Shown here: positions 1 to 11,333 of the stretch, piece by piece
Numbering within the stretch: position 1 is the stretch's first letter
Layout of the letters: every line of letters starts with the position of its first letter
Source: Bolinopsis microptera
Lineage: Eukaryota > Ctenophora > Tentaculata > Lobata > Bolinopsidae
Assembly (NCBI RefSeq): GCF_026151205.1
Contig: NC_087074.1
Span: 18,863,240 to 18,923,239 of the forward strand
Length of the DNA: 60,000 bases
Direction: 5' to 3'
Notes under the pieces: model-generated
Databases searched by the model: none
Told to the model about the DNA's origin: nothing
The model's input: only the letters and a program-made list of their open reading frames with translations
Position numbers and translations under genes: made by a program

Positions 1-9
1 GACTACTGA

Positions 10-3000
10 CTACTGACCTTTACTACTGACGGTAGTCCCGGTGCTGGCCCCAAATATTTCGAGTCCTATTGGAGCCATGCTCTGGTATTTCCGGGTCATG
101 CTGGTAGAGGGAGGTCGTCGAGTTAACGCTGTTTGAACCTGGACGGAAGCGGTTTTTACTCTATCGTGATCAATATAGTTTTGGTGATATTCAAACTTTA
201 AAGCATACAAGATACGATACTGGCACTGTTTTGATATCTTTTAAACCAGTTTTACGGTTTTACGGAAGATTTATAACTTAATAACTATTAAAAAACCCGA
301 GAAAACTCACCCTAAAGGTACTGGTAGTGTTTGGCCTACCGTCCGTAGAGTAAAACGTTCTCACGTTCCGCCTGAAATGCAATCGCTGTAATATTGGGTG
401 GAAACGACCATATCTTTAGTCCGGGTATTAGCGCGGCTGTTTTCGTAATCAGCTCGTCAAAAAGTACGGCGTATTTAGAGTTCTCAAAAACGCAAATAAT
501 TCGCCAATTTACAACTTCAAGTTTTACTTTTAGGGCTGTTAAATTCGCCAAAAAATGAGCGGAAAATTCGGTAAAAATGCGGCTGTGGAAACGCGCAGCA
601 TTCTCGAGTCTATAAGTATAATCTAGTTGGATATGTGAATTGTGAAGTTATACTTCAAATCTCAAACTTACAAATCTCGACAAGTAGACTAGACTGTGGA
701 GGAAATTAAATGATTTCAAGTTTATAAAGAGAAGTTAGTAACTTACTCCATAACGTCTTCGGGTATGAGCTAAATTTAACCCCTTGCGATCTTGGTCAGT
801 ACCCACGCTAGTCACTAACCAGTAACCACGCACGTGTAGCGTTAAGCACATGTTTTGGCAATATTCCACCATACAAAGCCAATTATCGTGAACATTTTGA
901 TGCGGGCACGTGATTTCCCGTATTTGGTATATTTTTTTAAATGCGGCAATTGTCAGAGAAAAATTCGTATGCGAATTTAATTAGAATAATACGTTTAGTG
1001 CGAATTTAACAGCATTGGTAAGTGGGAAAGGGCGGGTGGAAAAGAAGTTTGCGAAGAACTGACCGCGACACATCCTCAGGTTGAGCGCTAGCAGCACGTG
1101 ACTCTCCGTTCCTGCCCACGGAGCGGGGGTTGAAGTGTTCTGACGGCTCATAGTCTGATGTCAAGGGAGGTAACCTCCTCGGCTGCTGCCGTCTGGAGAG
1201 CGACCGGACGTTAGATTAATTCTAAGAATGTACTCCATTTACCTCATAAAATTATAATTCAACCTTATATAAAAAGGCAGAGTACATATTATGTTAATGT
1301 GAAACATAACGAATTAAAGTCAGTAAATCATCTAACTGAACCTACAGTTGTCGACCACGTAATCCTGCAGAGGAGATGTTTTCAGAAGCTGATGAGGCGT
1401 TGAATATCGGCGACTGAAATGTCTTATAGTTTCATGTTAGTCAACACTCAACAATATAATAAAAATACTAAGATCTATGGATTGGAAAGGTTTTTCGTTG
1501 AAAGCGGCAGCTTCACGGACCATGATTTTACAATTTACATGGGCCATAATTTTAGGGAGGAAGTTAAATCCTTCAAAGTAATACTTACAAGTATTTTGGT
1601 TCTGTCGACAGGAGGAAGGAGGTGTTCTCGTGATTTCTGACGGAGAGGAAGGAGACTACCGAGACCACTGACCGACTTAACTGTGGGTAGTCTGCTGGAT
1701 TGGGGTCGCCCAACTTGAGATGACATGTCCCTGTAGATACTGATAATCTATCATTAGAGAAGGATTACAGATCCAGTGTAAGATGGTAGGAAGCTGATAA
1801 ATACATAATATAAAGGCAGTCAAAGAGTATTATGAAGAATTATAAAGTCTGCGTCGTCCAAACTGAAGCTCGTCATAATTAAGTACTTCATGAAAAATGT
1901 ACAAAGACCAAAAAACTAACGTTTGCTGAGAACTACTTCTTTCTTGTAAAGGAACCCTTCTGATGGTCATGACGTCCTGTAGACCCCGTGATGAGGAGCC
2001 CGTGTGTAGAGGACTAGGGGGTAGGAGAGAGGGTCTCGTCAGAGACCGTCTGCTCAGGATATCTGGGAGCATTCCAGTGCAGATCTGGAGACAAATGTTT
2101 TACAGTAAGCAGGAGCATACGAATGAGTAAAGGAACATACTAATTGATATCAGATTAGTAACTATATCCACTCTGGTATATAGATAGTTGCAAAATTGTA
2201 TAATTCAATAGTTAATACATTTAAAAACTGATTTCAATCCAAGGGTTGCCTAAATTTGAAGGGTTGCCTATCGAAGTTTGAATTATCGAGCCGATAGATT
2301 TGAAGGTGAGCTACGGATGAAAGTGTATACCATCATTTAGCGTCCGAGGCTTCATCGGTTGACGGTTATTGGTTAAGGCCAGAGGGGGGGGGGGGGGGGT
2401 AAATGGCACTTTTCTAGTTTTCACATATTTGATAATAGCTGCTGGAGACGAACAAGAAGAAAAAAACCGGATCAAAATCTGACCTTGCGTTCCTGAGATA
2501 TCGCGCGCTAAATTTTGAGGTTTACCTGTAATTACATGTTAAACTGGATCTTTAAACGGCTGTAACTTTTTTGACCTTTCGATTCCTTAGTTGAGAAAAC
2601 CGGCCACTCCCTGATCTTGAGGTTTGGTACAGTGGTTCCTTGGACAATTATCCTCATTTATGATGCAGCGATTTTTTTATTTGACTCGGTTATCGAATTA
2701 TGAGGTTAACCATGTCAAAAATTCGGAAAATTTAGCTGGTTAACCTCATAATTCGAGAACCGAGTCAAATAAAAAAAATCGCTGCATCTAATGTCTAGAT
2801 AGTTGTCCAAGGAACCACTGTACCAAATCTCAATATCAGGGAGCGGCTGGTTTTCTCAACTAAGGAACTGAAAGTCACAAAATGTGTTTTGAGATAGATG
2901 CAACTTAGTCTTTTCAAAATTTTGAATATTCACTGGAATGTATCACAGTTCGTTAGTTAGGACTTTCTATACACTTAACAACGTTTGCTTGATCAGACCT

Positions 3001-6000
3001 AGCCATCCCCTCAATGATTTTAGCCACTTTCAGTATTTAATGTCCTTGTATTGTAAAAAATGAGGTTAACCAAGACTTCCTGTAAACACTTACTGCTTAA
3101 AAGTAGTAAAAAATTGGTTGTTAACCTCGCTTTAGACCATATAATACTGGGATTGGTTTATTAATATGTTATTATATATGTAGTAAAACATTTCCACAAT
3201 GTAACGATTAAGTTTTTGAGGTTAACATGTATTTGACTGGTCAGATATTCAAAAAATGAGAGGTTAACCTCATTTTTTAGCCATTTACGGATAAAATCTT
3301 CTACTAAAATATGGTCAGTTCAAATCACCTTTGTCACGTGATTATAGTTGTAGGCATTGTGATACCAATAGATACCTCACTGCGATATTGTGGTACATTA
3401 CATAAGTAAGAATCGTATGTATATTCCCTACGGTACCAAAATTTGATGGTTAACCTCATTTTTTCATTTAACCAAGATGAAAGAAAGTCAATCAACACGT
3501 CATCTATTTAGAAATGTGTTTACCGTAAACTAACGATGAAAATAATAGCTCTATCATTTGATCTATTCTCGCTATATCTAAAAAAAGAGGTTAACCTCAT
3601 TTAATCACGTTTGGATATTACTTTTTCTGATAATTATGAACCTAAAATTTAGAGTTAACATTTGCTGACCGAAATAACAAAAAATTATGGAGTGTAATAA
3701 AATATTAACCTCAATTTTATTAACCTCAATGTTGTATAGTCAATTTTGTGAAAATCGGTTAACCTCAATTATTAAAATAAGTTAAGCAGCTACAAATATG
3801 TGAATAGCAGCAATGTTTTTGTCATCAAAAATTATATTGATTTAGAAAATAATATTTTGGTCGATGTTTTTGACCCCTTACCCCCCCCTCTGGCCTTAAC
3901 CATCAAGACGTATGGTTTCCGACCACGGGACCCGACGGAGTCTTCAGCTGGTATTTAAAGACCACCAATTTAGCATATTTACGATACCAACAGACTACAT
4001 AGGTATGAAGTAGCAGCACTACCTCTCAATTGAAAGGTTTAGGATCTAACCGTTCAGCTAAATAGGATTTTAAATTCAGTAATAAGTCTAAAACAGCTAC
4101 ATAGGTATGAAGTAGCAGCACTACCTCTCAATTGAAAGGTTTAGGATCTAACCGTTCAGCTAAATAGGATTTAAATTCAGAAATAAGTCTAAAACAGCTT
4201 TCATAGAAGACAAGTTTTATTAGGCTTACTTACTTTGGCGATAAGTGGTTCAGAGGCATTCATACAGTCGCTCCAAAGACATACAAACACTAAACTGTGA
4301 ATTGTATGCTTTCTGTGAGACTTGGGAGTTATCGGTGGGAACCCTGAAAAGTAGGAATGGTGCATTATGTATTTATATTAATTGCTTTTAATGATATAGT
4401 ATCGTGCCTTATAGGGTATTTGTAGCAAGTCATAACGGTCAGCTTGTCTTTTAGCGGTGAATCTAAACTGTACTCCAAACCAAACTAACCTGGTTTTTGA
4501 TGATACTTGTAGTACACTTGTGCGACAGAACTAAAAGAATCAGGTTTATCGTAGGCTAAATATTCTTCGTTATTTCCCTCTGGTCAGGAGGAGTGAGGTC
4601 AGTTTGTTAGGCAAACCAAGAAACGCTTCAAAATAAAAATCAAACGCTCTCAGATTTTAGGTTTAGAAAGAGTTCAATAGTCAGAATAAAATGTTCAGAA
4701 AATAAAATTATTACTGGTATATAATTTGGTGTTTAAGGCTGCTGAAGCTATCTTTATTCTAATTCTAAACTGCAACCGATTAAGTGATTACCGGGCGATT
4801 ACTTCCTAGACGTCTAGTCTACTTACATACCTGATGCAAAGATTTCTTCTTCAACGGGAGGTTTTTCAAATTGTTTAATTTTGGTGCCCGCTAAAACGAG
4901 GGCAGATAGGGAACACTGCTCAGCCACATCAGAGTGATGCTGCTGGTGCAATGTAAGGGACCGGTCTAGCAGGGCGTCCAGTTCCTGCTTACTTAGATCC
5001 GAGTCCGTGGATATGAACTCTGTTCCGTTCTCCGTGGGGAGACACAATTGTTTCCCCAGTATCCTGAAAGAGGTATGTCAGTGAGACCCCACTGATATCT
5101 TTTGATTGTATCTAATAGTTAAAATTTGTCGCATCGAAGCTTAATTGTACGCGGTAATTGTTGTTAGCTTATTTCGGTTTCATTTTTGGTTTTCAAATAA
5201 AATTACGGGCAGCAGTCAAGTAGAGATATAATACCTATAGTGAGGAAACATTTCCGTCCATTCAGATATTTCACGCTCTAAGTTTCTTGAGATGCCTGGA
5301 AATATTTCTAGGGTGATTTGAGAATAAAATTTAAAGCACATTTTCCAAAACCGTTTAATAACAATTCAAATTGCAACCAACTCTTAAAGCTGTATAATAT
5401 CATGGAATAGCAACTGCAAGATAAGAAATTAAAGATCTTGACGGACAATAAACTAACAGTTTTTATTTTCAAACATGGCAGTCTCTAGTTCCTCAAACAT
5501 GCTGCGAACTTTCCGAGTAGCGTTCCTGTCAAACTCCTGAGCGTGATTTAGATATTTAACATGGCATAAAATTATACATGGCATAAAATCATAAATCGAT
5601 GCTGCTTTCTCACGAGCGATTTTCATCTGTTGTCAGTTAATGACAAAGTTAACCGAGAATATAAATTCGGTCACGGTGCGATGGTCTCAGAGACAGCCTT
5701 GTCATCTCGAAAATGCCGTGCTGTTAATTAATTAACATTAGTTTTGATGTGGCGAGAATCAAGGTTGTGATGCTAGACAGGGTTGACGTTTTCCAGGCCA
5801 AAGAGAATCAATTTTGCTTAACAAGTTGGTATACAGGCCGCTAGTCCCAGTTGAGTTCAGTGATACTGGAATGAAAAAACAAACAAGACTCAGTACTCAC
5901 GTCATCCTGAGCCCAGCTATCAGCGGAGGAAATGCCTGAAGAGTGTAGACCCTCAGTGCTTTCATACTCTCTATTCGAGGAGAGAAGAGAATGGTGGCTG

Positions 6001-6099
6001 GACAGTGTTGATAATGGACAGAAGCCCATAGGCGTGTTCATTCCCCAGGGTGCATTATCCTGCGTAAGGGTTGTACTAGACTCTCTTGATACACCACGC
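10..6099 (-). CDS. FAM149 family protein (FAM149B1-like), nine exons, 5' end not found
   Basis: Proposed exons on the minus strand, 5' to 3': 5901-6099, 5458-5536, 5235-5295, 4831-5063, 4490-4579, 4234-4343, 1921-2084, 1589-1730 and about 10-138. Each has AG/GT borders, and phases agree across every junction (out/in 0, 1, 2, 1, 1, 0, 2, 0). Recognition rests on remembered FAM149B1 landmarks in the right order: DEFDRNATRKVRSMFEELE, EWTEMFPHYRILGKQ spanning a junction, SEGNNEEYLAYD, and GFPPITP followed by SLVFVCLWSDCM. FAM149B1 in vertebrates is a ciliary protein linked to Joubert-type ciliopathy. The first exon(s), needed with outgoing phase 2, should lie above 6099 and were not found. The two exons near 2 kb and 1.6 kb look like the low-complexity tail (LLPPS, LLPPVD). 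The last exon is the weakest: it ends at a stop, but its AAAG/GTCAGT could also be a donor, so the gene may run off the window. Confidence 0.8.
2370..3902. mobile_element. Non-autonomous TIR element filled with a GGTTAACCTCA motif
   Basis: The ends are perfect inverted repeats: TGGTTAAGGCCAGAGGGGG at 2370 and its complement ending at 3902, with variable G/C runs just inside. There is no coding frame. The interior holds about 12 copies, in both orientations, of (T)GAGGTTAACC or its complement, near 2701, 2738, 3061, 3120, 3217, 3259, 3448, 3588, 3705, 3720 and 3757. The core GGTTAA matches the terminal bases, so the motifs could be transposase-binding sites (inference). No clear target-site duplication is visible. 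It lies in the long intron of the FAM149-like gene. Confidence 0.75.
2566..2880. repeat. Long imperfect hairpin inside the TIR element
   Basis: Arms of roughly 140 bp at 2566-2711 and 2738-2880 are near-complementary around a 26-bp spacer. Shared landmarks include CCTTAGTTGAGAAAACC, GGTACAGTGGTTCCTTGGAC and GATGCAGCGATTTTTTT. The hairpin tip carries the GGTTAACCTCA motif in both arms. Confidence 0.85.
3993..4198. repeat. Tandem duplication, two copies of about 102 bp
   Basis: A segment starting CTACATAGGTATGAAGTAGC at 3995 is repeated at 4097 with only a few changes. It sits in the intron just downstream (on the minus strand) of the FAM149-like exon 4234-4343. Confidence 0.9.
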
Positions 6100-8893
6100 C
6101 TGGAAATAGAGGATATCGAGATTTAAATTAGCCTGAGCTTTGAGACAAGCTCAAAAACACTGGAATCATGCCCAAATAGAAACTAGATAGTGATAGAGCA
6201 CATGGGCAATTCTAAGCTGGAGCCAGAACACGCGCGTACTTTATGCCACACTGGCTGCTTACCGCAAGATACTTTCATTACAACGCGCCTAACAAAATTG
6301 TGCTTTAGTAGACCCTCTGTGCGCGCGGTGGAAAGTTTTTGCAAGTAACGGTTGCCACAACAAATGGGGCGGCGAAGTCACACACTAAGTGGCAAACGGT
6401 TAGTCAAAGCAAATGTTCTATTGTTTTATCGCTCGACAATAGGGCTTAAGGAGGCCTTTTGCTAGATCCGACTACTACAATCTTTCTGCCATGCTACTAT
6501 CATAGGACTGCACTTGACCAGTGATCGAAAACATGTTACTTTAAAATATTCATCCAGCAAAGTGATCATATCATTGCACATCAATCCATAAAAACAACGT
6601 GTTTCTTTAAAACATTCGAAACACTTACATAATCATCTTATCAATAACAACGAAGTGTGACGGTGGTTTTTGTGAATGATAAGCACGTACGTACATACCT
6701 TATATAATTTGCTATAATTATTATTATCTGTAAGAATTCAGGCGATTTGTAAAACTGTAAAATCAGCAACTTACACTTCAAGAAAGCCCCGGTGTCGTGC
6801 CATTAAACAGGGCTACATGCTAAGGAAAGGAATTTACACGCATTCCAATGGTCTTCTGCTCAGCTTTCACCATGCTTCATACATAGCTGCAAACGTTGAA
6901 AAGATTAGAGTGGAATAAACACGGTCCCAAGATAATACCAAGTTATACCCAATATGTGTTATCAGACGAATATTGAAATACATATTTTAAACATATGTAC
7001 TTAATAGCTAAATTGTATGATTGGGGAGGAAATCCATAATATCGCTCATAAACCATTCTAAGGAATGCGGAAGAGGGCTACTGAGGAGCCAGGATGCAAA
7101 ATGTTTGGAGTGGTTACAAATTTAATACTTTCAGAGCGATATACTCTATTATAATATGCGTATTTAAGAGTTGCATGAGTTTTGTAAAGAAAGTGTGGAT
7201 AATGGATCACCTCCCGCAATCTATCGAATTAAGTGAAATATTATCAATTTTCTGAGTCCAATAATCCACAATAATTAGAAGAGTAAAACTATGTCAGTTT
7301 AAAGAATAGTTGATTAAATTTAACTTGTCAATAGAGCATAAGTGCGAAAAATATTGACACAAATTATAAAAAGATATTAAAGTAATAGTTCAACCTGCGT
7401 CACAATCAAATAGACTTAAATTTATATTGACCTAAATTCTAAAAACATAATATTTAAAAACAATAGTTTAACCTACGTCAAATAAATGAGCTAAGCAATA
7501 AAAACATTACAAAACGTGACTATAAATGGCTCCAATTATTTGGGCTGCTGAGAATCACGGGTGATTACATCAATTTAACAAATCAAGTTTCAACAAGCAG
7601 ATGTTACAATATGCTAGCAAAGTAGCAAGTCAAATCAAGTTCTTGTTGACAAATTTATGACTGTATTATAAAGTTGTAACATAATAATATGGTCCAAGTT
7701 TTTTTGGCGGTTTTAGCTAAGGAGGTTTAAATTTGTACCTGACTGGCGCGTGTTCTCGGAAGCAATGCAAATTTGTTGTGACTTGCGACATCTTACAGCA
7801 TTGGCCAATTATATACACGAGCACTGAGCAAATGTAGATCGCCCGAGAAAGACTGAGCCAATTTTAAATTAACAAGTTAAGTTAATAACGGCCAAGCCAA
7901 AACAACAGCTGAACCTCATCGATTAATTTATCATAAATCCTGTTCATTAGTGACCCTTGTAAACTTTAAATTAATTGCTGAATTGAAAAAAACACAGTCA
8001 CAGCTCTCGTTTCTTAACTTCATGAAGTTGGGAAAATAATAGCATTAACAGTTCAATTCGGGTTGAAAATAAAATAAACCATAAGTTGAAGATAAGCAGT
8101 ATACCATTACAAAATTGTTACGTTGAATTGTTATAAATTAAATAAGCGAAGTTAAAAACTTCCTCCCAGATTAAAAATGTTATCATAAGTCATAACCCAT
8201 AAAAACTGGGCGCACATAATATATAAAATATTGCTGTATAGCGACAAGCGTTGAAACCGATGGTTGATAAGCATATCTAGATATCTGAGCACTGAGCAGA
8301 ATATATTACTGAATATGTAGCGATGATACAGCTGATTCTTCAGAATCTAGCTCTTGGGCTTCATCAACTAATAGCAGACACATAAGATTTACCAATCACT
8401 TATGAAAACTATGAGATTCCCAGGGAGTCGAAGAACATATAATTTTATGTTTTGACGTCACAATCATCTAACATCAGATTTCTAATGCTTGTCACTGTAT
8501 TAATTGTTTAAAATAACATTGTATGAATTTATAAATTAATTAGATTGACACGAAATAATGAAAATAATTTGTATTGAACCTACATGACATTGAAACGGAT
8601 GGAATGAGAGCTGAGCAGCACCTACCGAAAATGTTTCATTCCATTTCGAGAGAACCTTCTTTTGGTAAAATTATTCCCGTAAAGTGGTAATATACTAGGA
8701 GTTTAACTAGTCCGAAGTTGCACATATTTATTATAAAGTTTTAAATTTTAACATTAGTAACTAAGAGTAACTACGGAAATTGTTAAATTATCCAGTCAGT
8801 GGATTCAGTATTAAAATTGATAAAGTTAAAATATCCAGGTAAAATATTAAAAATACCGTTAAAATTATAGTTCGACAAACACCTAGGCCTGAT
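6100..8893. other. AT-rich stretch without a recognisable gene
   Basis: No convincing exon, RNA gene or element was found. It probably contains the missing 5' exon(s) and promoter of the FAM149-like gene, because the exon at 5901-6099 needs an upstream exon ending in phase 2. Confidence 0.4.
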
Positions 8894-9884
8894 CTAGCCC
8901 ATAGTCCACCACACACTAAGTTGTTTAGTAGAAGCAACAAAAATAAACTCAGCCTCTTCAGCACTGAACGACCCAAACCTACTCCCGCCCTTACATTTAC
9001 TAGACCCAAATATAACGCCAGGTTTACGTGAGCTAGCTGTTACAACAGGAGTTGAACTATCAAAGTCAGCAGGATGGACCTTGCTGGCGTTAGGGACTAT
9101 CAGAGCCCGGAATGCTCCCAAAGTAAAGTCAGTGGTGAAGTGTGTTCGAGCAGCTATTGTCCATTTCTCGAAACTGATGTTAGCTTTGCAAGAGTTACCA
9201 AGTTGTCTCCGCCATTGCTCAACTGTGTTACCGTCAATCTTGCCTTTAGCACCTGATTTGATAAGAGAGTCTTAATAAATCTACAGAGTTTGGGATTAAT
9301 ACGAAATAATTAAAGAATGACACAATTATTGACTAAAAAGCAAAGCGGTACAGCTAACATGAATTTTAAATCTTTTTTGAAATTCTAATCAGCCTTAAAT
9401 TACCTTTTCCCGTCGGAGTCTTGGCTGATGAAGGAGTTCGAAGTTTTGTACCTTTAGCACGAACATTTTTAATGCTTGACAAGATGCCAGTAAATGACTC
9501 GTCAGACCGGTCACACTGGTTACCGACCAAACTGCTCCTACCACGTTCAGTCATCACTTTCTGCAGCTCATCAAGCCGAGATAGTTGTGATGAAGATGCA
9601 GTGTTCGGTTGTGGGAGCTCTCCTAGGGTAACCGGTGAAGATTCTGTGATAGGTTTGATCTTGGCAGATGGACTCATGAAATCGTGGATTGTCTTTCTCT
9701 TTTTGGCTGGAAGGTTTTCTTTCTCAGTCTCAACTTCATCGGTTTCTGAGATCACTTCTATTTCTGCAGTAAAATCAGGATCATTAGAAGTAGTTGCAGT
9801 AGTATGATCTACGTCATCATCTTTAGTGTCAGTGGAAACGTAAGACACAGCCTTCTTAGATCGGGTGCTTTTCCTTGCAGGCAT
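8894..9884 (-). CDS. Unrecognised nuclear protein, two exons, 279 aa
   Basis: Exon 1 is 9404-9884 (ATG at 9884, donor GGAAAAG/GTAATT). Exon 2 is 8894-9252 (acceptor AAATCAG/GTGCT, stop TAG). The junction is phase 1 and the frame stays open, giving 280 codons including the stop. The N-terminus is basic (MPARKSTRSKK), followed by an acidic Ser/Thr-rich stretch. Around residue 60 is KENLPAKKRKTIHDFMSPS, resembling a PCNA-interacting PIP-like motif followed by Ser-Pro as in UNG2, next to a lysine-rich nuclear localisation signal. The C-terminal 120 residues look folded, with alternating hydrophobic and aromatic positions (GAFRALIVPN, FSAEEAEFIFVAS, QLSVWW at the end). I do not recognise the family. 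A nuclear replication or repair role is only an inference from the PIP-like motif. A possible acceptor just upstream of the ATG suggests an intron in the 5' UTR. Confidence 0.7.
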
Positions 9885-10280
9885 ATTTGGAAGCTGTAGT
9901 GAAGTTAAAACGTTACTAAAGGTAGCCAGATTAAAATGACAAATACAAAATTACAACGGACACGGATGTTGGGCACGAAGCTAGGACACATTAATTTCAA
10001 TTGTAACTGAAGGGTAAATATCGGGCTGACTCAAACGTTATGACCGTGACAGTTATGTCAAGTAAACAAACATAATTATTATATCACGATAATAATCCTG
10101 TTAATTCCTAACTAGGATTCTCCCGATAATCTCACAAACCTGGCGAGGACATGTACTCATCACTGACTTTTGAATTAAGTTGGGTATTTTGACACAGTGG
10201 GGTCAGTGTGAGTGACACAAGTTTCCATCGACGTACTGGAAGCTGAATATCCGGATAAAGCTTCTGTGAAAGGAAAATTA
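9885..10280. other. Intergenic, nothing recognised
   Basis: Probable 5' flank of the gene at 8894-9884. No other feature seen. Confidence 0.4.
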
Positions 10281-10299
10281 TGAAAATGTCCTACCGGTG

Positions 10300-10374
10300 G
10301 GACAGTTTCAGATTTCAGCTTTCCTGGACCCAAATTTCACTCTTTTGACTGAATCTTTCTGCAATGACCTACCA
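10300..10374 (+). pseudogene. Exon-like fragment, possibly transposase-derived
   Basis: A short plus-strand open frame reads FQISAFLDPNFTLL and ends at a good donor (CTACCA/GTGAGTTC at 10375). The AFLDPNF string resembles the LDPRF motif of hAT/ZBED transposases. No partner exon is certain. Confidence 0.25.
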
Positions 10375-10465
10375 GTGAGTTCACAATGGATGGTACAAGA
10401 CACCATTGACCAACCGGAGTAGTATATATATACATACACCTGGCCACCAATCACCTAAGTGCAAA

Positions 10466-10543
10466 CTCCCTCTGCGCCGTCCTCCCCAGTCTTAACACCC
10501 CGGCCCCCTCTGCGCCGTCCTCCCCAGTCTCAACGCCCCGGGA
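10466..10543. repeat. GC-rich tandem duplication, period 38
   Basis: Two adjacent copies of a block containing CTGCGCCGTCCTCCCCAGTC, differing by a few bases, in otherwise AT-rich DNA. Confidence 0.8.
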
Positions 10544-10728
10544 CTCCCCTGATGTTCCCCAAATCTAGGGGTGTGAACCCCCTAGAATGCACATTATTTT
10601 CCGAGCGGGAATATCGAGATGTAAACAGGCCTTGGTCCATTACGTTATATTTTACGTTTAACCTCTATATCCACTCTCGACAGTACTAAAAATTGTCAAA
10701 ATACAGGCGAAACTGCCAATTCATGGGG

Positions 10729-11215
10729 CTTACAGGATCCTCCTTTACAATTACAATGTGGTGACTTTCAAACTTGTCTGTTATCTCGGTGATCTCTATT
10801 TGAGACAATAATATGTGAACATAATACTGTCAGACTCAGATACAAACACAGTCTGGCATATTATTACACTGAGAGCTTGATGCAGCTAACGAATTGATTC
10901 TCTGAATGTTTAAACCTGAGCATATGAGTGAAAAATGGATATGCTAAATTTCCAATTCCCTTTCATCTGCCCGTTTAGGATGAGGACTTGAAACAAACAC
11001 GTTTAAGACCGTGTTTGTATCTGACAGTATTATGTTCACATATTATTGTCTCAAATAGAGATCACTGAGATAACAGACATTTTTGAAAGTCACCACATCA
11101 TAATTACTGGGCAGCGCTTAGCCTGTCATTACGCCGAATCTCTATTTATGAACATTATAACCTGAGCTGGTGTCCCCAGGTACAAGGTAACATCGTAAAG
11201 GAGGATCGTAGAAGC
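10729..11215. mobile_element. Foldback/MITE element with about 100-bp inverted arms
   Basis: The left arm (about 10755-10853) and right arm (about 11007-11095) are near-complementary; landmarks are GTGACTTTC, GATCTCTATTTGAGACAATA and TATGTGAACATAATACTGTC. The outer ends also match in inverted orientation (GATCCTCCTTTAC near 10735; its complement GTAAAGGAGGATC near 11195). The right arm is interrupted by a smaller element at 11104-11182. Confidence 0.75.
11104..11182. mobile_element. Small TTACTGGGC...CCCAGGTA element, copy 1
   Basis: This block of about 80 bp (GCCTGTCATT, CGCCGAATCTCTATT, TATGAACAT, CCCCAGGTA) matches a copy at 33054-33142 whose ends are fixed by a target-site duplication. 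It interrupts the right arm of the foldback element at 10729-11215, so it is younger than its host. Confidence 0.7.
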
Positions 11216-11333
11216 AACAGTCAAGGAACCAGTCATCACAGAGGAATTCTATGATGCTGAGGATTCCATAGATGAAGAAAAGGACAATGGAATCTCTTCC
11301 AGACTTAGATCACGCTCATCTCTACTCAAATGA
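11200..11333 (+). other. Short acidic open frame, exon-like
   Basis: After an AG at about 11211 a frame of about 40 codons reads KEPVITEEFYDAEDSIDEEK and ends in a serine/arginine tail (SRLRSRSSLLK) at a TGA. Composition looks coding and there is no local ATG, so it would be a terminal exon if real. Its start overlaps the outer TIR of the foldback element, which weakens the case. No family assigned. Confidence 0.3.

Noticed and set aside
2371-3901. CRISPR-like array, because of the repeated short motif
   Set aside because: Motifs are in both orientations with irregular spacing, in eukaryotic DNA with TIRs.
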